A DNA stretch of 64,000 nucleotides from Takakia lepidozioides (GCA_030704615.1 CM060731.1:59872756-59936755), one strand, 5' to 3'. Positions 1 to 11,235 are shown, counted from the stretch's first letter. Numbers and translations are program-made. Notes: generated by a model not told the origin, from the sequence alone.

Positions 1-50
1 ATCTGTCCGAGGGCATTTCTCTATCCCTCGAGATGCCTGTCGGCATCCTG

Positions 51-195
51 TCCCTCGATGACTTAGTGATTTTTCTTCTTTCTGCCCCCGAGGACTTAGC
101 CAAATTTTTTTCTGTTTTTCCTGCCCTCTATGACTTAGCCATATATTTCGAGGTTTTACCTCTTTCCTGCCCCCCAGGACTTGGAAACATTTTGC
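51..195. repeat. Degenerate short tandem repeat
   Basis: About four diverged units of roughly 40-46 bp follow each other. Each has a core like GAGGACTTAGCC or CGATGACTTAG followed by a T-rich stretch and CTGCCC. No coding function is visible. The array may continue left of the window edge. Confidence 0.4.
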
Positions 196-513
196 TTGTG
201 ATCTGGAGATCTGAGCCGTTCAGATTGAATGGTCAGATTTGCGGCTAGCTCCGCTTTTTGCGGATCTTCAACTGGAACTCTGCCAAGAGACATAAAAAAG
301 CCGAAGGTTTTTAGTCTTCTGGACCTCTGGCATGCATCGACACAAATTGAAAAATTAGAGAAAGAAAGCGGATCGCGGAGAAAAGCTACGACAGTGTCAA
401 CAATGCGACACTCTCCAGACCCTAACTCCCTACCGACTTGGTCAAGCTCCCATTCCCCCATCCCCATCTTTCCAGAATTCCAACTCTCTCATTCTCTTCT
501 TTTCTTTCTTTCC

Positions 514-1700
514 TATCCATTCTTTTGACCTCACCCCTCTATTTTTTACAGGCGGGGGTGGGATGAAGTCAAAAATGAAAGGTAAGAAAGAAAAGAAAAG
601 AAACTAAAAGTATCAATGGCCTACCAGAGATTGTTGAATTTGGGCAACTGCCCAACAATCACAATAGCCGGACAATAGTGACTTTATATTTATTTATTTT
701 TGTTTATTTTCTGGACGTCGGCTCGGCGATTGCGACGGCCGGACGATAGACGGACGACCACCAAACGGTCGTCCAATTTTTTTAATAAAAAATAAAGTTA
801 AAAATATTTACGGGTAATTTTGCGGGGGATGTGTACACCTACGTATCACATTTTTCACCCCATTTCGAGAAGCTTTGTGAGGAAGAAAACACTACACGAA
901 GGCTTCAAGTGCAATGGAGGAACCGAAGAATGAGGGTGTAGGAGGATCCAAGTCGATTAGTGGTGGACAACTGGTATAATTATGGCTGGCCCATAATCAC
1001 AGTAATTTGAGGTGATCACAGCCGAAAAAAACCTTGGATAAATGCACTCAGACTATTTTATGCAAGCAAGGGCTTGGAAAGAATTGTTCACGTTTCATTG
1101 GGTTATCCTCCAAAGACCCATCGTGAGACAAGTTTAGTAGTCGGTTGGACCTTGGCCCTCGTCTAAGTCTGGCCCAGCTTGAACTAGACCGGCCCGTGAA
1201 CAAACTTTGAAAATGAGATGAACATTTGAGGAGTGGACGACTTCATGGTAACATATCAATTTTGCTAAGCTTGACAATGACGTCCACTGGGCGTTAGTCG
1301 GAACCCGAAAAAATGGGAAAGAGGTTTGACAATGAGACGAGAAATGGAGCTTGAGGGGAGATGAGGCAAAGATTGAATCCGAGCCCCCGCTGCCTGACTG
1401 GAGCCACCGCTTGTACCAAATGATTTCTTAGATTTTCTGAGATATTGATTTTTTTCGTAGCTTATCCCTAGAACGGACGAACTTGACATTGGATGGGGTG
1501 GGTTACCTAATGGAGAGTGTTGTTTCAAGGACAAGCCAAATGTTAGTTTTAACCAAGTGTCCATTCGTTTCTTGGTGAATTTGGATCTTTGGTAGGCCAT
1601 TACACAATGACAATTGTTCTTCTTTTCTATTTTACCTTTTATTCATTTGACTTCATCCAACCCCCGCTTGTAAAACAGAGGGGTGAAGTCAAATGAATGA
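514..1700. mobile_element. Non-coding element with ~115-bp terminal inverted repeats
   Basis: The sequence at about 514-628 is matched in reverse complement by about 1588-1700. Both arms carry TTGAC(C/T)TCACCCCTCT, then a GCGGGGG(T) block, then GGATGAAGTCAAA, an A/G-rich stretch and finally ATGGCCTACC. The interior of about 960 bp has no convincing gene; the 111-codon open frame on the minus strand at 1265-1600 has no recognisable motif. Long inverted arms around non-coding DNA fit a MULE-like or foldback non-autonomous DNA transposon. I could not find a clear target-site duplication, so the class is not settled. Confidence 0.55.
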
Positions 1701-1702
1701 AT

Positions 1703-1825
1703 CACTACAACAAAAAACGGTTTTCATGACTCTTTCGGCCCCTATGACTATTTTGGCCAACTGTCATAAAAACCGTGTCATTATCGTGACATTTTGACAG
1801 AGTCATGAGCTTAATCACGGTATGA
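1703..1825 (+). mobile_element. Solo CACTA-like transposon end
   Basis: The block starts CACTACAACAAAAAACGG and is followed by repeated subterminal motifs of the form ATGACT(C/A)TTT(C/T)GGCC and by TCATGA/GTCATAA words. This is the organisation of CACTA-superfamily ends and resembles the complete element at 60166-62540. No matching inverted end was found in the window, so this is a truncated or very large element. It directly abuts the inverted-repeat element on its left. Confidence 0.4.
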
Positions 1826-2488
1826 CTCAAAAAAATACTAGTATTATAAGTAAAACATAAATTAATATTTAAATTATATGCCGCATCACACCACGCGGCG
1901 CGACAATGTGCAACTCATTAATTTAATTTGTTTAAAAAAATTGAAAAACAAGTCTACCATATAATTGGCCGTGCCATGCCACATGGCACTTCAATTTTTA
2001 AAAACAAAAAAAATCATTGCAGCCGCGTGACAATCATCTAAGGAGGCCCCGCCATATTAATCATTTCTATCTCACGGATTGTAGTTAACTACGTAACTAT
2101 ATGTGAAATTTGAACCCTTAACCACTTCAATATCACACCTATAGTTCATTGCACAATAACCAATAAAGCCATTAGCTATCTATGTGTATATGACATACTT
2201 TTATTGTACTAGGGCTTCGCGTTGCTCCGCATTACTAGCGACGATTTCTGAGAAGGACGTCCGGACGGATGGGCCATACTGGAGGAACTTGAGAGAGAGT
2301 TGGAGGGGTTTTCCATGGGTCGTCTTGGTAAACAAGTAGATTTGGACTATGATAAATCAGTATTTTTTTATTATACGTTGTGAGCATGCATTGGGACATG
2401 ATAGACTTTTTGAAAAGGAGAAGGAGGATGGTCTTTATAAAATATGGTGGCCCTTACATGGAACGTTTAGATATGTCTAATTTAAGCT
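1826..2488. other. AT-rich stretch with no gene recognised
   Basis: Probably interior or flank of the CACTA-like end. It contains GC-rich palindromic words such as CCGCGTGAC in an AT-rich background, and a GGGCTTCGCGTTGCTCCGC segment near 2213. No open frame here has recognisable motifs. Confidence 0.3.
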
Positions 2489-3221
2489 CTACCAAGCTAT
2501 GCTTTTGCTCCAGTTGTCGTCATTGGACTCTGTCTCCTCTCGTGCTTTGGCCAACAGTTTGACCCCTTCTAGTTGGAATGAAAGCCCGTGTTTCTTTTGA
2601 TGAAAATTCATCCAAGATCGGATGTTACACTTGACTACAACGAGATCCCCTGAACGTACGGATTCTCCATCCATTTTTTGGCCATTTTCGTTAAGGACTT
2701 CTATTGTATTGTACATCTCGTCGCTGTTTGTTTTTTGACGTTTGTTGTTACCGGACGTCGAGCCAAAGTTGTTTGCGTCAATTTTTAGGAGCTTTTCGTG
2801 AAGCTTATGTTGTTTCCACCTATCCACGTCATGTCCTCGCCTCTCCTCCTTCAATTATCGAACCATTTTGTATTGTATTTGCATAGTCGAACAAGAAATG
2901 GCTGTCTTCTATCAATATTGTGAATTTTGCGTCTTTTAGTTCTTTGGCAAAAGTCACGAATCTGTAATTCCCGGTTTTGCCAATACCTACGAAGATTGCT
3001 ATTTCTTCACGGTCCGAAGGGACGTTCCATAAGGCACTATGGGAGTTTGTCCTGTAGGGCAGGCGCTTCTATGTGTTCCCCACCTTTAAGGTATGATGGT
3101 CATTGGACGCGAAACTGTCGTATATCACGTTTGTCACGTTTGTCATGTCCTGGTGGGCTATTTCCTGGATTTGTTGGTCCGTTTCAGTGTCTATTGTGTC
3201 GGCTATTTCCAACGTTGACAT
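2489..3221 (-). pseudogene. Broken gene of unknown family, possible OB-fold-like C-terminus
   Basis: Reading the minus strand from an ATG at 3221-3219 gives MSTLEIADTIDTETDQQ and 50 residues, then an in-frame TAG at 3071-3069. The frame stays open after it (including EEIAIFVGIGKTGNYRF and KFTILIEDSHFLFDY) to a TGA at 2831-2829. A frame change near 2830-2854 then joins it to a 121-codon stretch ending at 2489. That part contains SGDLVVVKCNIRSWMNF and GLSFQLEGVKLL, which reads like strands of an OB-fold single-strand-binding domain. This resemblance is my impression, not a family match. A CT-rich tract and CCCTA-containing leader lie just upstream, as in plant 5' UTRs. One stop and one frameshift make it a pseudogene of about 240 codons. 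It could be transposon cargo. Confidence 0.45.
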
Positions 3222-3239
3222 GGTTGTTTGTATGGTGCA

Positions 3240-3258
3240 GAGAGAGAGAGAGAGAGAG
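3240..3258. repeat. (AG)n microsatellite
   Basis: An uninterrupted dinucleotide run next to the start of the broken gene on the minus strand, read there as a CT-rich leader. Confidence 0.7.
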
Positions 3259-3763
3259 GGGCAGGGGCAGATGAAAGTAGGGTTTTTTAGGAGAATTAAA
3301 CCCTACGAGTGCGACTTTAAAATTAATCACGCTAATCTATAGAACTGTGGCTTTCTCTCTCAGACCGAGGTTGATGCTACACCGCTTTGCTGGGAAGTTA
3401 GGTGCAAGGTGCGATGTAACAGAATGTTATATTCCTCTGCTTCACCTGTACTTGGAAGCATCATTCGATTAGGGACCCTCTCACAACCGGTTATTTTTTT
3501 AGCAGCAACACCTAGTGAAGACGAAAGGCCTAGTCCATTGATGTTTTATTCAAGCCCAGCTATGTTGATTGAGGAATTCCAATAGGAGATGGCCCTTCAC
3601 TTCCTGATCACAATTGTTTTGTTCCTGTCATAAAACCAGAGAACCTCACATCAGAATGTATAGGCTTACAAATACATACAGATCCATCTGCACTTTTTCA
3701 GTGCTCAAAGACTGGCAAAGGCATCAGAATACACATGACGTTCACCTACCAGGCATCACCCAT

Positions 3764-5094
3764 TCACAATCTCCAAAGCCTCCCTGCCACACCCAGTACA
3801 TAAACAGAGTACACATAAGTTCCTTGCTTTGCATCCTCAATGCACCCACATTGGGCATACATGTCCACTAGGGCAGAGTTCAGAATGACATCTGGTACAA
3901 TTCCAGCTTTGACAATGTCACCATAGACCTCTTTTGACCTTTTCCAGGGCTTCCAGGCTTGCACAAGCATTGCAATCACACAAAAACATGATGTGGTTGG
4001 GCTTCACCCCTTCCCCCATAATTTGATCATAGGTCTCCAAATCCACCATCCCACGTCCCTGCTGTGCATACCCTGCGATGTTTGTGAGTGTGCACCTGCT
4101 TTCCAGCTTCCAGACCTTTCTTGGCGTGAATCCACATCAGAGTTTGTTGGCACTAGGAAAGGGTTCAGACTGAGCTGCTCAACTACTCCCTGGTCTTAGT
4201 GGATTTACATAGTGTGCCAAACACAACATCTGGTGCCAAAGCCTCATCCAGTGCCCCTGCTGTGCATACCCTGCAAGCATCGAGTTCCACGACACCACAT
4301 CTCAGCAAACTATCAAAGGTTTACTCAACTAGTAACTTGCAGAAATGAACATGAAAATTTAAGGACGATTTCGATAAGAGGGGAAAACAGGGTGAAATGT
4401 TTTGAAGAAGGTGTCTTCATTAGCAGTGCCTGATTTTATGAATTGTGCCGCTGCTGCTGAATCTGGACCCACACTTTTCCCTTTTCCAGGGCTGCCAGGC
4501 TTGCACAAGCATTTCCAATGCACACAAACGTGATGTGGTTGCACTTCACCTTTTCCCCAGCATTTGTTCATAGGTCTCCAAGGCCTCCATCCTGCGCCCC
4601 TGCTGGCATATCCTGCAAGCAAGAACACTCCCTCCGCATCCTCAATGCTCCCACATTTGGCATCCATGTCCATGAGGGTATTGTTCAGAATCACATCTGG
4701 TACAATTCCAGCTTTGGCAATGCAACCATGCACCTTTTTGCCCTTCTCCAGGGCTGCCAGGCTTGCACACGCACTGCAAACACACACAAACCTGATCAGC
4801 CCAAAACCAATGGCCAGCTTCTCACTGTGGTGGCAAAGAGAAAATTCCTTTTCCTCCTTCCCCACATCATGAAATACAAAGCACGTGTCAGGCACATACC
4901 CCGCCTCCTTTCATCTGCCTAGACAATCTTCTCAGCTCAGCATGGATTTCCTTAATTCTGGGATGCAACCTGTCATCTACAGCGAAGGTGTGCACCCTGT
5001 TGCAAATCTCAATGTAGCAGCGACCTGGCTCCTTTCTAACCCCTCTGACCTTCATCATTCTTCTCACCAACTCCTGCTTTTGCGATGTAACCAT
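3764..5094 (-). pseudogene. Rearranged PPR-DYW fragments (unit A, distal part)
   Basis: Minus-strand pieces of a PLS-class PPR protein lie in the wrong order. At 5094-4888 there is an E/E+ segment (VRRMMKVRGVRKEPGRCYIE, then VHTFAVDDRLHP and IKEIHAELRRL). At 4895-4790 the start of a DYW deaminase domain follows ([20 protein letters not shown], with the HSE motif). The domain then breaks off after GFGLI and runs straight into PPR repeat sequence ([20 protein letters not shown], then [14 protein letters not shown]). Further PPR pieces lie at about 4050-4330 and 3979-3764 ([20 protein letters not shown]). Stops and frame changes are frequent. The intact family would act in organelles as a sequence-specific RNA-editing factor; this unit cannot. 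Confidence 0.75.
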
Positions 5095-5259
5095 GCACCC
5101 CTTCGCTCATTTCCAGGGCTGCCAGGCTTGCAAACACACAGACGTGATGTGGTCGGGCTTCACCCCTTCCCCTATCATTTGCTCATAGGTCTCCAAAGCC
5201 TCCATCCCATGCCCCTGCTGTGCATACCCTGCAAGCATTGCGTTCCAGGACACCACATT

Positions 5260-5960
5260 TCATTCAGCGATATAGTTGAACACTGCCTTCGCATCCTCGA
5301 TGCTCCCACATTTGGCATACATGTCCACGAGGGCATTGTTCAGAATAACATCGGGTACAATTCCAGCTTTGACAATGTCACCATGGACCTCTTTCCCCTT
5401 TTCCAGGGCTCCCAAGCTTGCACACGCATTGCAAACACAAACTAAGATGATGTGGTTGGGCTTCACCCCTTCGCAGAGTACACATAAGTTCCTTGCTTTG
5501 CATCCTCAATGCACCCATATTTGGCATACATGTCCACCAGGGCAGAGTTCAGAATGACATCTGGTACAATCCCAGCTTTGACAATGTCACCATGGACCTC
5601 TTTACCCTTTTCCAGGGCTGTCAGGCTTGCAGGCATTGGAATCACAAACAAACATGATTTGGTTGGGCTTCACCCCTTCCCCCATCAATTGATCATAGGT
5701 TTCCAAAGCCACCAACCCACGTCCCTGCTGTGCATACCCTGCAAGCATAGCGTCCACGACACCACATCTTGTTCAGCCATAGTGTTGAAAACTCCCTTCG
5801 CATCCTTGGCATGAATCCACTTTGGATAATGTGAGTGTGCACCTGCTTTCCAGCTTCCAGACCTTTCATCTTGATGCACTTAAGCAAGAGACAAACAAAC
5901 TTATCTGAATCTGTTGAAATGCCTCCAACATTAATTGGCATACATGTCCACGAGGGTATT
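5260..5960 (-). pseudogene. PPR N-terminal half, decayed (unit A, proximal part)
   Basis: On the minus strand 5930-5815 encodes a PPR start region (KFVCLLLKCIKMKGLEAGKQ, then VHTHIIQSG). Two partly duplicated L-S stretches follow at 5651-5463 and 5466-5260, both with [19 protein letters not shown] and DMYAK. The first is joined to the second in mid-repeat near 5463, so one helical repeat is truncated. Frameshifts and stops separate the pieces. It belongs with the fragments at 3764-5094 and is paralogous to the copy at 6730-9492. Confidence 0.7.
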
Positions 5961-6040
5961 GTGGGCCAGGGAAATGTATTGAAATAAGCGAGGAAAAAAT
6001 AACCTCGGAGTACAGACCATGAGGATGAGAAAGGGGACAC

Positions 6041-6729
6041 AGGGAGACCGCCCCAACCTAAAAACAGGAAGACTGCAGGAAGCTTAGGACAAGAAGATTC
6101 CGCAGCGAGGGTATGGAGCTGTGAAGGACTAGAAGCTGGCGTTCACGGTTCTAGTGCCTAGAAGAAAAGAAAGAAAGATGGGCCTTAGATTTGCCCTTCC
6201 TAAGAGAGCGCTTGTGGCGCCAATTAACATCAGATTCCTCAGGCTCTTCTGACTGTCTAGCACTACGAGAGCTACACTACAAGAGCTACTAACATGGCGG
6301 GAAGCGGTCGTTCCAGATAATCGTTGATTCTGTTGATCTTGAGCACAGCTGCCCTCTTTTTCCCCAGGTGTTATCAAAGCTAGTACCTTACAACAACGGT
6401 AGATGTTAAAATCTTTGGATACTCTATTACGGAGAGAAACAGAAGGAGAGAACAATAAAACACATCGAGGTGCACAGAGAAATAAATGTTGGAGTCAGGA
6501 AAACATACAAATCTGTAGAAGAAAGACGATGATGGAACTGTTTTTTCCCGGGACTTCACTGCTGGTGTTGGATGATCCTTCATCCATGGTGGAAAGCTCA
6601 CAAAAAATGCGACAGCAAATGGTTTGTCAGCTCTGCTCTTCCTGCCGCTTTACTATTCAGTTACAAAACATGATACCTTTCACCCTTCATGTTTAAGTGG
6701 TGCACTTTCTTTTCATGGATGCTATTGTT
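6041..6729. other. Spacer between PPR units, no gene recognised
   Basis: The stretch holds short open frames on both strands (for example 6403-6696 plus and 6129-6455 minus), none with a recognisable motif. It lies directly downstream of the DYW terminus of the unit to the right. Confidence 0.3.
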
Positions 6730-9492
6730 TCACCAATAGTCTCCACAAGAACACACTCAGCCATCAAAGTGGTGAAAGCGATTGGCATCTTGTACAACAA
6801 TTGCTGAGCCAACAATCTTGGAGATGAACTTGGTGGCGGTGTGGCAGTGACCACACACCCGAAGATTTTTGATGACACGTCCCAGGGGCGTGCTGATCAG
6901 CCCAAAAGCAATGGCCAGCTTCTCACTGTGGTAGCAAAGAGAAAATTCCTTTTGCTCCTCCTCCATATCATGCAATACAAAGCGAGAGTGTCAGGCACAT
7001 ACCCTGCCTCCTTCATCTGCCCAGACAATTTCCCAGCTCAGCATAGATTTCCTTGAATTTTGGATGGAATGTGTCATCTACAATGAAGGTGTGCACTATC
7101 TTAATGCAGCACTGACCTCACTCCTTTCTAACCCCTCTGACCTTCATCATTTTCATCACCTTTGCAGTCTCGTCCCACCTGCCAGCTGCAGCATAGATGT
7201 TTGATAACAATACGTAAGTTGCAGCGTCCTGTTCATCCAACTTGAAAATAGATGTTGCCGCACGTTCTGCCATCTCCACATTGCCATGAACTCTGCAGGC
7301 ACCAAGCAAGGCCATCCACACCACAACATCTGGTTTGATTGGCATATTGTTAATGAAGTCCTCTGCCTCATCCAATTGCCCTGCAGGGCCAAGAAGGTTG
7401 ACCATGCAGCCAAAGTGCTCTACTTTTGGAGTGACAGCGTGATCTTGACTCAGGGAATTAAAGTAGTGTCGTGCTTCATCCACTAGGCCAACATGGTTGC
7501 ATGCGGAGAGAACAGTAACACATATGAAGGTGATATTGTCTAGCTTCAAGCCTTCCTTTTGCATTCCTTCAAATAGTTGCAGGGCCTCCCTATGACAACC
7601 ATGCTGGGCATATCCTGCAATCATCACATTCCAGGACACCACAGTTCGCTCAGCCATACTTTCAAACATTGCCTTTGCATCTTCAATGCTGCCACATTTG
7701 GCATACATGTCCAGGAGGGTATTGTTCAGAATGACATCTGGTACAATCCCAGCTTTGATGATGTCACCATGGACCTTCCTACCCTTTTCCAGGGCTGCCA
7801 GGCCCGCACACGCATTGCAAACACAAACAGATGTGACCCGGTTGGGCTTCACACCTTCCTGCATCATTTGCTCATAAGTCTCCAAAGCCTCCATCCCACA
7901 CCCATGCTGCACATATCCTGCAATCATCGAACTCCAGACATCTCGTTCAGCCATATTGTCAAACTCTCCCTTTGCACCTCTGATGTTGCTGCATTTGGCA
8001 TACATGTCCACAAGGGTATTGTTCAGAATCAGATCTGGTACGATTCCAGCTTTGATGATGTCTTCATGGACCTCTTCGCCTTTTTCCAGGGCTGACAGGC
8101 TCGCGCATGCATTGCAAATGCAAGTGAATGTGACCCGGTTGGGCTTCACCCCTTCCTGCATCATTTGCTCATAGGTCTCCAAAGCCTCCAGCTCATATCC
8201 ATGTTGGGCATATCCTGCAATCATTATATTCTAGGACACTACATCCCATTCAGCCATATTCTCGAACACTCCCTTTGCATCTCCGATGCTGCCACATTTG
8301 GCATACATGTCCATGAGGGCAATGTTCAGAATGACATCTGATACAATTCCAGCTTTGATAATGTCACCATGGACCTCTTTGCCCTTTTCCAGGGCTGCCA
8401 GGCTCACACATGCATTGCAAATACAAACAAATGTGGCCCGGTTGGGCTTCACCCTTCCTGCATCATTTGCTCATAGGTCTCCAAAGCCTCCATGCCACAC
8501 CCATGCTGCACATATCCTGCAATCATCGCATTCCAGGACACCACATCTCGTTCAGTCATATTTTTGAACACTCCCTTTGCATCTTCGATGCTGCCACATT
8601 TGGCATACATGTCCACGAGGGTAGTGTTCAGAATGACATCTGGTACAAGTCCAGCTTTGATTACATCACCATGGACCTCTTTGCCCTTTTCCAGGGCTGC
8701 CAGGCTCACACACGCATTGCAGACACACACAAATGTGATCCGGTTGGGCTTCACTCCTTCCTGCATCATTTGCTCATAGGTCTCCAAAGCCTCTATGCCA
8801 CACCCATGCCTGGCATATCCTACGATTATTGCATTCCAGGACACCACATCCTGTGCAGCCATATTGTCGAACACCCCCTTTGCATCTTTGATGCTACCGC
8901 ATTTGTCATACATTCCCATGAGGGTTTTGTTCAGAATGACACCTGGTACAATTCCAGCTTTGATGATGTCACCATGGATCTCTTTGCCATTTTCCAGGGC
9001 TGCCAGGCTTGCACATGCATTGCAAACGCAAACGAATGTGACCCGGTTGGGCTTCACCCCTTCCTGCATCATTTGCTCATATGTCTCCAAGGCATTCTTA
9101 CCACACCCATACTTGGTAAATCCTACCATCATTGTATTCCATGTGAACAAACCTCATTCAGGCATTTTGTTGAACACTTGGTGTGCATCCATGATGCTCC
9201 CGCATTAAACATACATGTTCACAAGGGTGTTCTGTAGAAAAACATTTGGTTTGAATCCACTTTGGGTAATGTGAGAGTGCACCTGCTTTCCCATTTCCAG
9301 GCCTTTCATCTTGACGCACGCATGCAAGAGACAGACATAAGTATCTGTACCTGCTGAAATGCTTCCTTGGTTCAAAATTTGAAGAGCCTCTTTCAGTTTC
9401 CCTGCCTCACATAGTGTCCTCATATACCCGGAATTTCCAGAAGAGGTCCTGTGGACTCCCTCTCTTGGTCCTCTTTTGGAGGTTGTGGTCAT
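6730..9492 (-). pseudogene. Near-complete PPR-DYW RNA-editing-factor pseudogene (unit B)
   Basis: An intron-free minus-strand copy begins MTTTSKRGPREGVHRTSSGN near 9492. It runs through one N-terminal repeat block and about seven P-L-S triplets, each containing [20 protein letters not shown] or a close variant and VVSWNAMIAGYVQHGCGMEA. An E domain follows (HFGCMVNLLGPAGQLDEAED, then FINNMPIKPDVVVW), then E+ and a DYW deaminase domain with HSEKLA and [10 protein letters not shown], ending VCSCGDYW at 6730-6753. Damage: a stop after VNMYV near 9205; a frameshift near 8449-8460; a stop at about 8229; a stop after VRGVRKE near 7118; frame breaks in the E+ region; and a TGA immediately before VCSCGDYW. 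Intact members bind organellar transcripts and deaminate cytidine to uridine. The ends are well preserved, so decay looks recent. Confidence 0.85.
7780..9090 (-). repeat. Homogenised ~303-306-bp PPR triplet repeats
   Basis: Inside unit B the DNA of successive P-L-S triplets is nearly identical. A segment reading CTTCACCCCTTCCTGCATCA on the plus strand, or a close variant, recurs at about 9053, 8752, 8450, 8148 and 7847, spaced about 301-303 bp. Protein-level constraint alone would leave more silent differences. The pattern points to recent internal duplication or gene conversion of whole triplets. Confidence 0.65.
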
Positions 9493-9519
9493 TGTGAGAG
9501 TGCCTGATTTTATCAATTG

Positions 9520-10138
9520 TGCCCCTGCTGCTGCTTGTAGTTGACCATCTACTCATGTAGGTTTCTTGTAGCTATCAATAAGACGGCCTCCCAAAACCAA
9601 GAAGACCCTCCCAAGTACCTTGTAAACACCAAGAAAAACCCTTGCGCAATGCAATTTCATGGCCTGTTTAGGAACAACAACCTATGATACAGACAGGGAC
9701 AGCCACTTTTGCAGAACAGAAAACCTTCTTCACGTCATGTAAGAAGAAAGAGAGGCGTCCTAGGGGTAAACCCTCTAAACCTTGATATGTAGGTTGTCCC
9801 ACCATTGTGAAGGATAAATATGCTCACCTTTTTCCCTGGGATTCTCACTGGAGAACGCTCTCCTGGATGCGCCGTTTGAAGAAATGCCCTCCGCACAGTC
9901 GAGCTCTTTCTAACCCTTCTTGACACTTCATGGCTGTATATTATAGATCGCCTCGGCAAGCCAAACCTATCTAAACCTGTTCTAAATGCCAGGCCTTATC
10001 AACCTATGTAGACATTGTGCTCTCTCTCTCTCTCCTTTGAACATCAAACAGAAGCAGGGAAGAAAAGGGTCAGTCTCGACGAAGGGTTACTTCGTTCAAG
10101 AAGTTATTTTCCACAGTTCCTATGCTCAATTGCGCCTG
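9520..10138. other. 5' leader of PPR unit B, repeated elsewhere
   Basis: No gene. The stretch around 9590-9830 (GACCCTCCCAAGTACCTTGT, CACTTTTGCAGAAC, CTTCTTCAC, GTCCCACCATTGTG) is similar in order and sequence to 15945-16080, on the far side of the LINE. Both are upstream flanks of PPR copies on the minus strand. A (CT)n run lies at 10018-10037. Confidence 0.5.
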
Positions 10139-11050
10139 CTACTCTCTGTAATCTAACAGACATTCATCTTTTTGACTGGGGTCAGAAAAGTATTCATTCC
10201 ACAGCTTCTCCTCGTCTATGTTACCTGTTTCGGGATACTTTCTTGTTGTCACATTGGCAGTATCAATCCCACACGCATGTTGTGCATATCCTACAATCAT
10301 AGCACTCCATGATACCACATTTCGTTCAGCCATCGTGACGAACACTCCCTTTGCATCTTCAGTGCTTCCGCCTTTGGCATACATGTCAATAAGGGCATTG
10401 TTTAGAATGACATCTGGTACAATTCCAGCTTGACGATATCACCATGGACCTCTATGCCCTTTTCCAGGCTTGCTCACACATTGAAAATGGAAACGAATGT
10501 GACCTGGTCTGGGTTCAACCCTTCCTAAATCATTTGCTCATAGGTCTCCAAAGCCTTCATCCCGCACCCACGCTGAGCATATCCAGTGATCATTGCGTTC
10601 CACGAGATCACATCTCGTTCAGCCATCATTATATTCCACGTGATCACACCTTGTTCAGGCATTTTGTTGAACACTCAGTGTGCATCCACAATGCTCCCAC
10701 ACTTCACATACATGTTAACAAGGGTGTTGCATAGAAAAACGTTGGGCTTGAATCCACTTTGGATAATGTGAGCATGCACCTGTTTTCCGGCTTCTAGGCC
10801 TTTCATCTTGATGCACTTATGCAAGAGACAGACATAAGTATCTGAATCTGCTGAATCTGCTGAAACCCTTCAAAATCTGTAGAGCCTCTTTCAGTTGCCC
10901 TGCCTCACATAACATCCTCACGTGCCCAGAAGTGCCAGAAGCGGTATTGTGGACTCCCTCTCTTGGTCCTCCCTTGGAAGCTGTGGCCATGGTGGAGCAC
11001 CTGATTTCAAATATGCCGCTGCCGCTGTTTCCAGTTGACCATCTACCCAT
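10139..11050 (-). pseudogene. Fragmentary PPR copy (unit C)
   Basis: Near 11000-10817 the minus strand gives the N-terminal signature MATASKGGPREGVHNTASGT and then VRMLCEAGQLKEALQIL, the counterpart of the start of unit B. Further left are HIIQSGFKPNVFL-type and VKCGSIVDA-like remnants (10780-10640) and a repeat with MYAKGGSTEDAKGVFVTMAE at 10384-10320. Downstream of 10260 the sequence leaves PPR similarity and matches the block at 61480-61640. Several repeats are missing, and stops and frameshifts are common. The 5' leader of this unit is interrupted by the LINE at 11323-15559. Confidence 0.65.
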
Positions 11051-11089
11051 GCAGGTTTCCTGTAGCTATCAATCCACAGGGAATCATGG

Positions 11090-11235
11090 GCACTATTGTG
11101 CCTGATATCCATCCCTCTTGGATGAATCTGGACCCACACTCTATCCCTGCTCACCTTCAGCTATCCCTTCCTCAGCACCATTAATGCATAGACCTTGCCC
11201 TTGCTGCTAGAAGCTGACAATGACAGCTGAATTTT
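11090..11235 (-). repeat. Dispersed ~150-bp PPR leader segment, copy 1
   Basis: The segment is recognised on the plus strand by TTGGATGAATCTGGACCCAC, then CTTCAGCTATCC, TGCTGCTAG and AGCTGACAATGACAGC. Similar segments lie at about 40228-40375, 61340-61440 and 61860-61995. All sit next to PPR-derived sequence, so this is probably the ancestral 5' leader copied along with the genes. Confidence 0.5.

Noticed and set aside
2200-2260. Possible Helitron end (GC-rich block near TACTAG)
   Set aside because: No convincing 3' hairpin followed by CTAG, and no partner end.
7577-8095. 172-codon plus-strand frame opposite the PPR pseudogene
   Set aside because: Same shadow effect from the ~303-bp repeats.
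7780-9090. Regularly spaced repeats, array-like
   Set aside because: The ~303-bp period encodes PPR triplets; there are no unique spacers and this is a nuclear plant genome, so it is not a CRISPR array.
8410-9237. 275-codon open frame on the plus strand opposite the PPR pseudogene
   Set aside because: It is the antisense shadow of repeated PPR codons; the minus-strand reading has clear family motifs.
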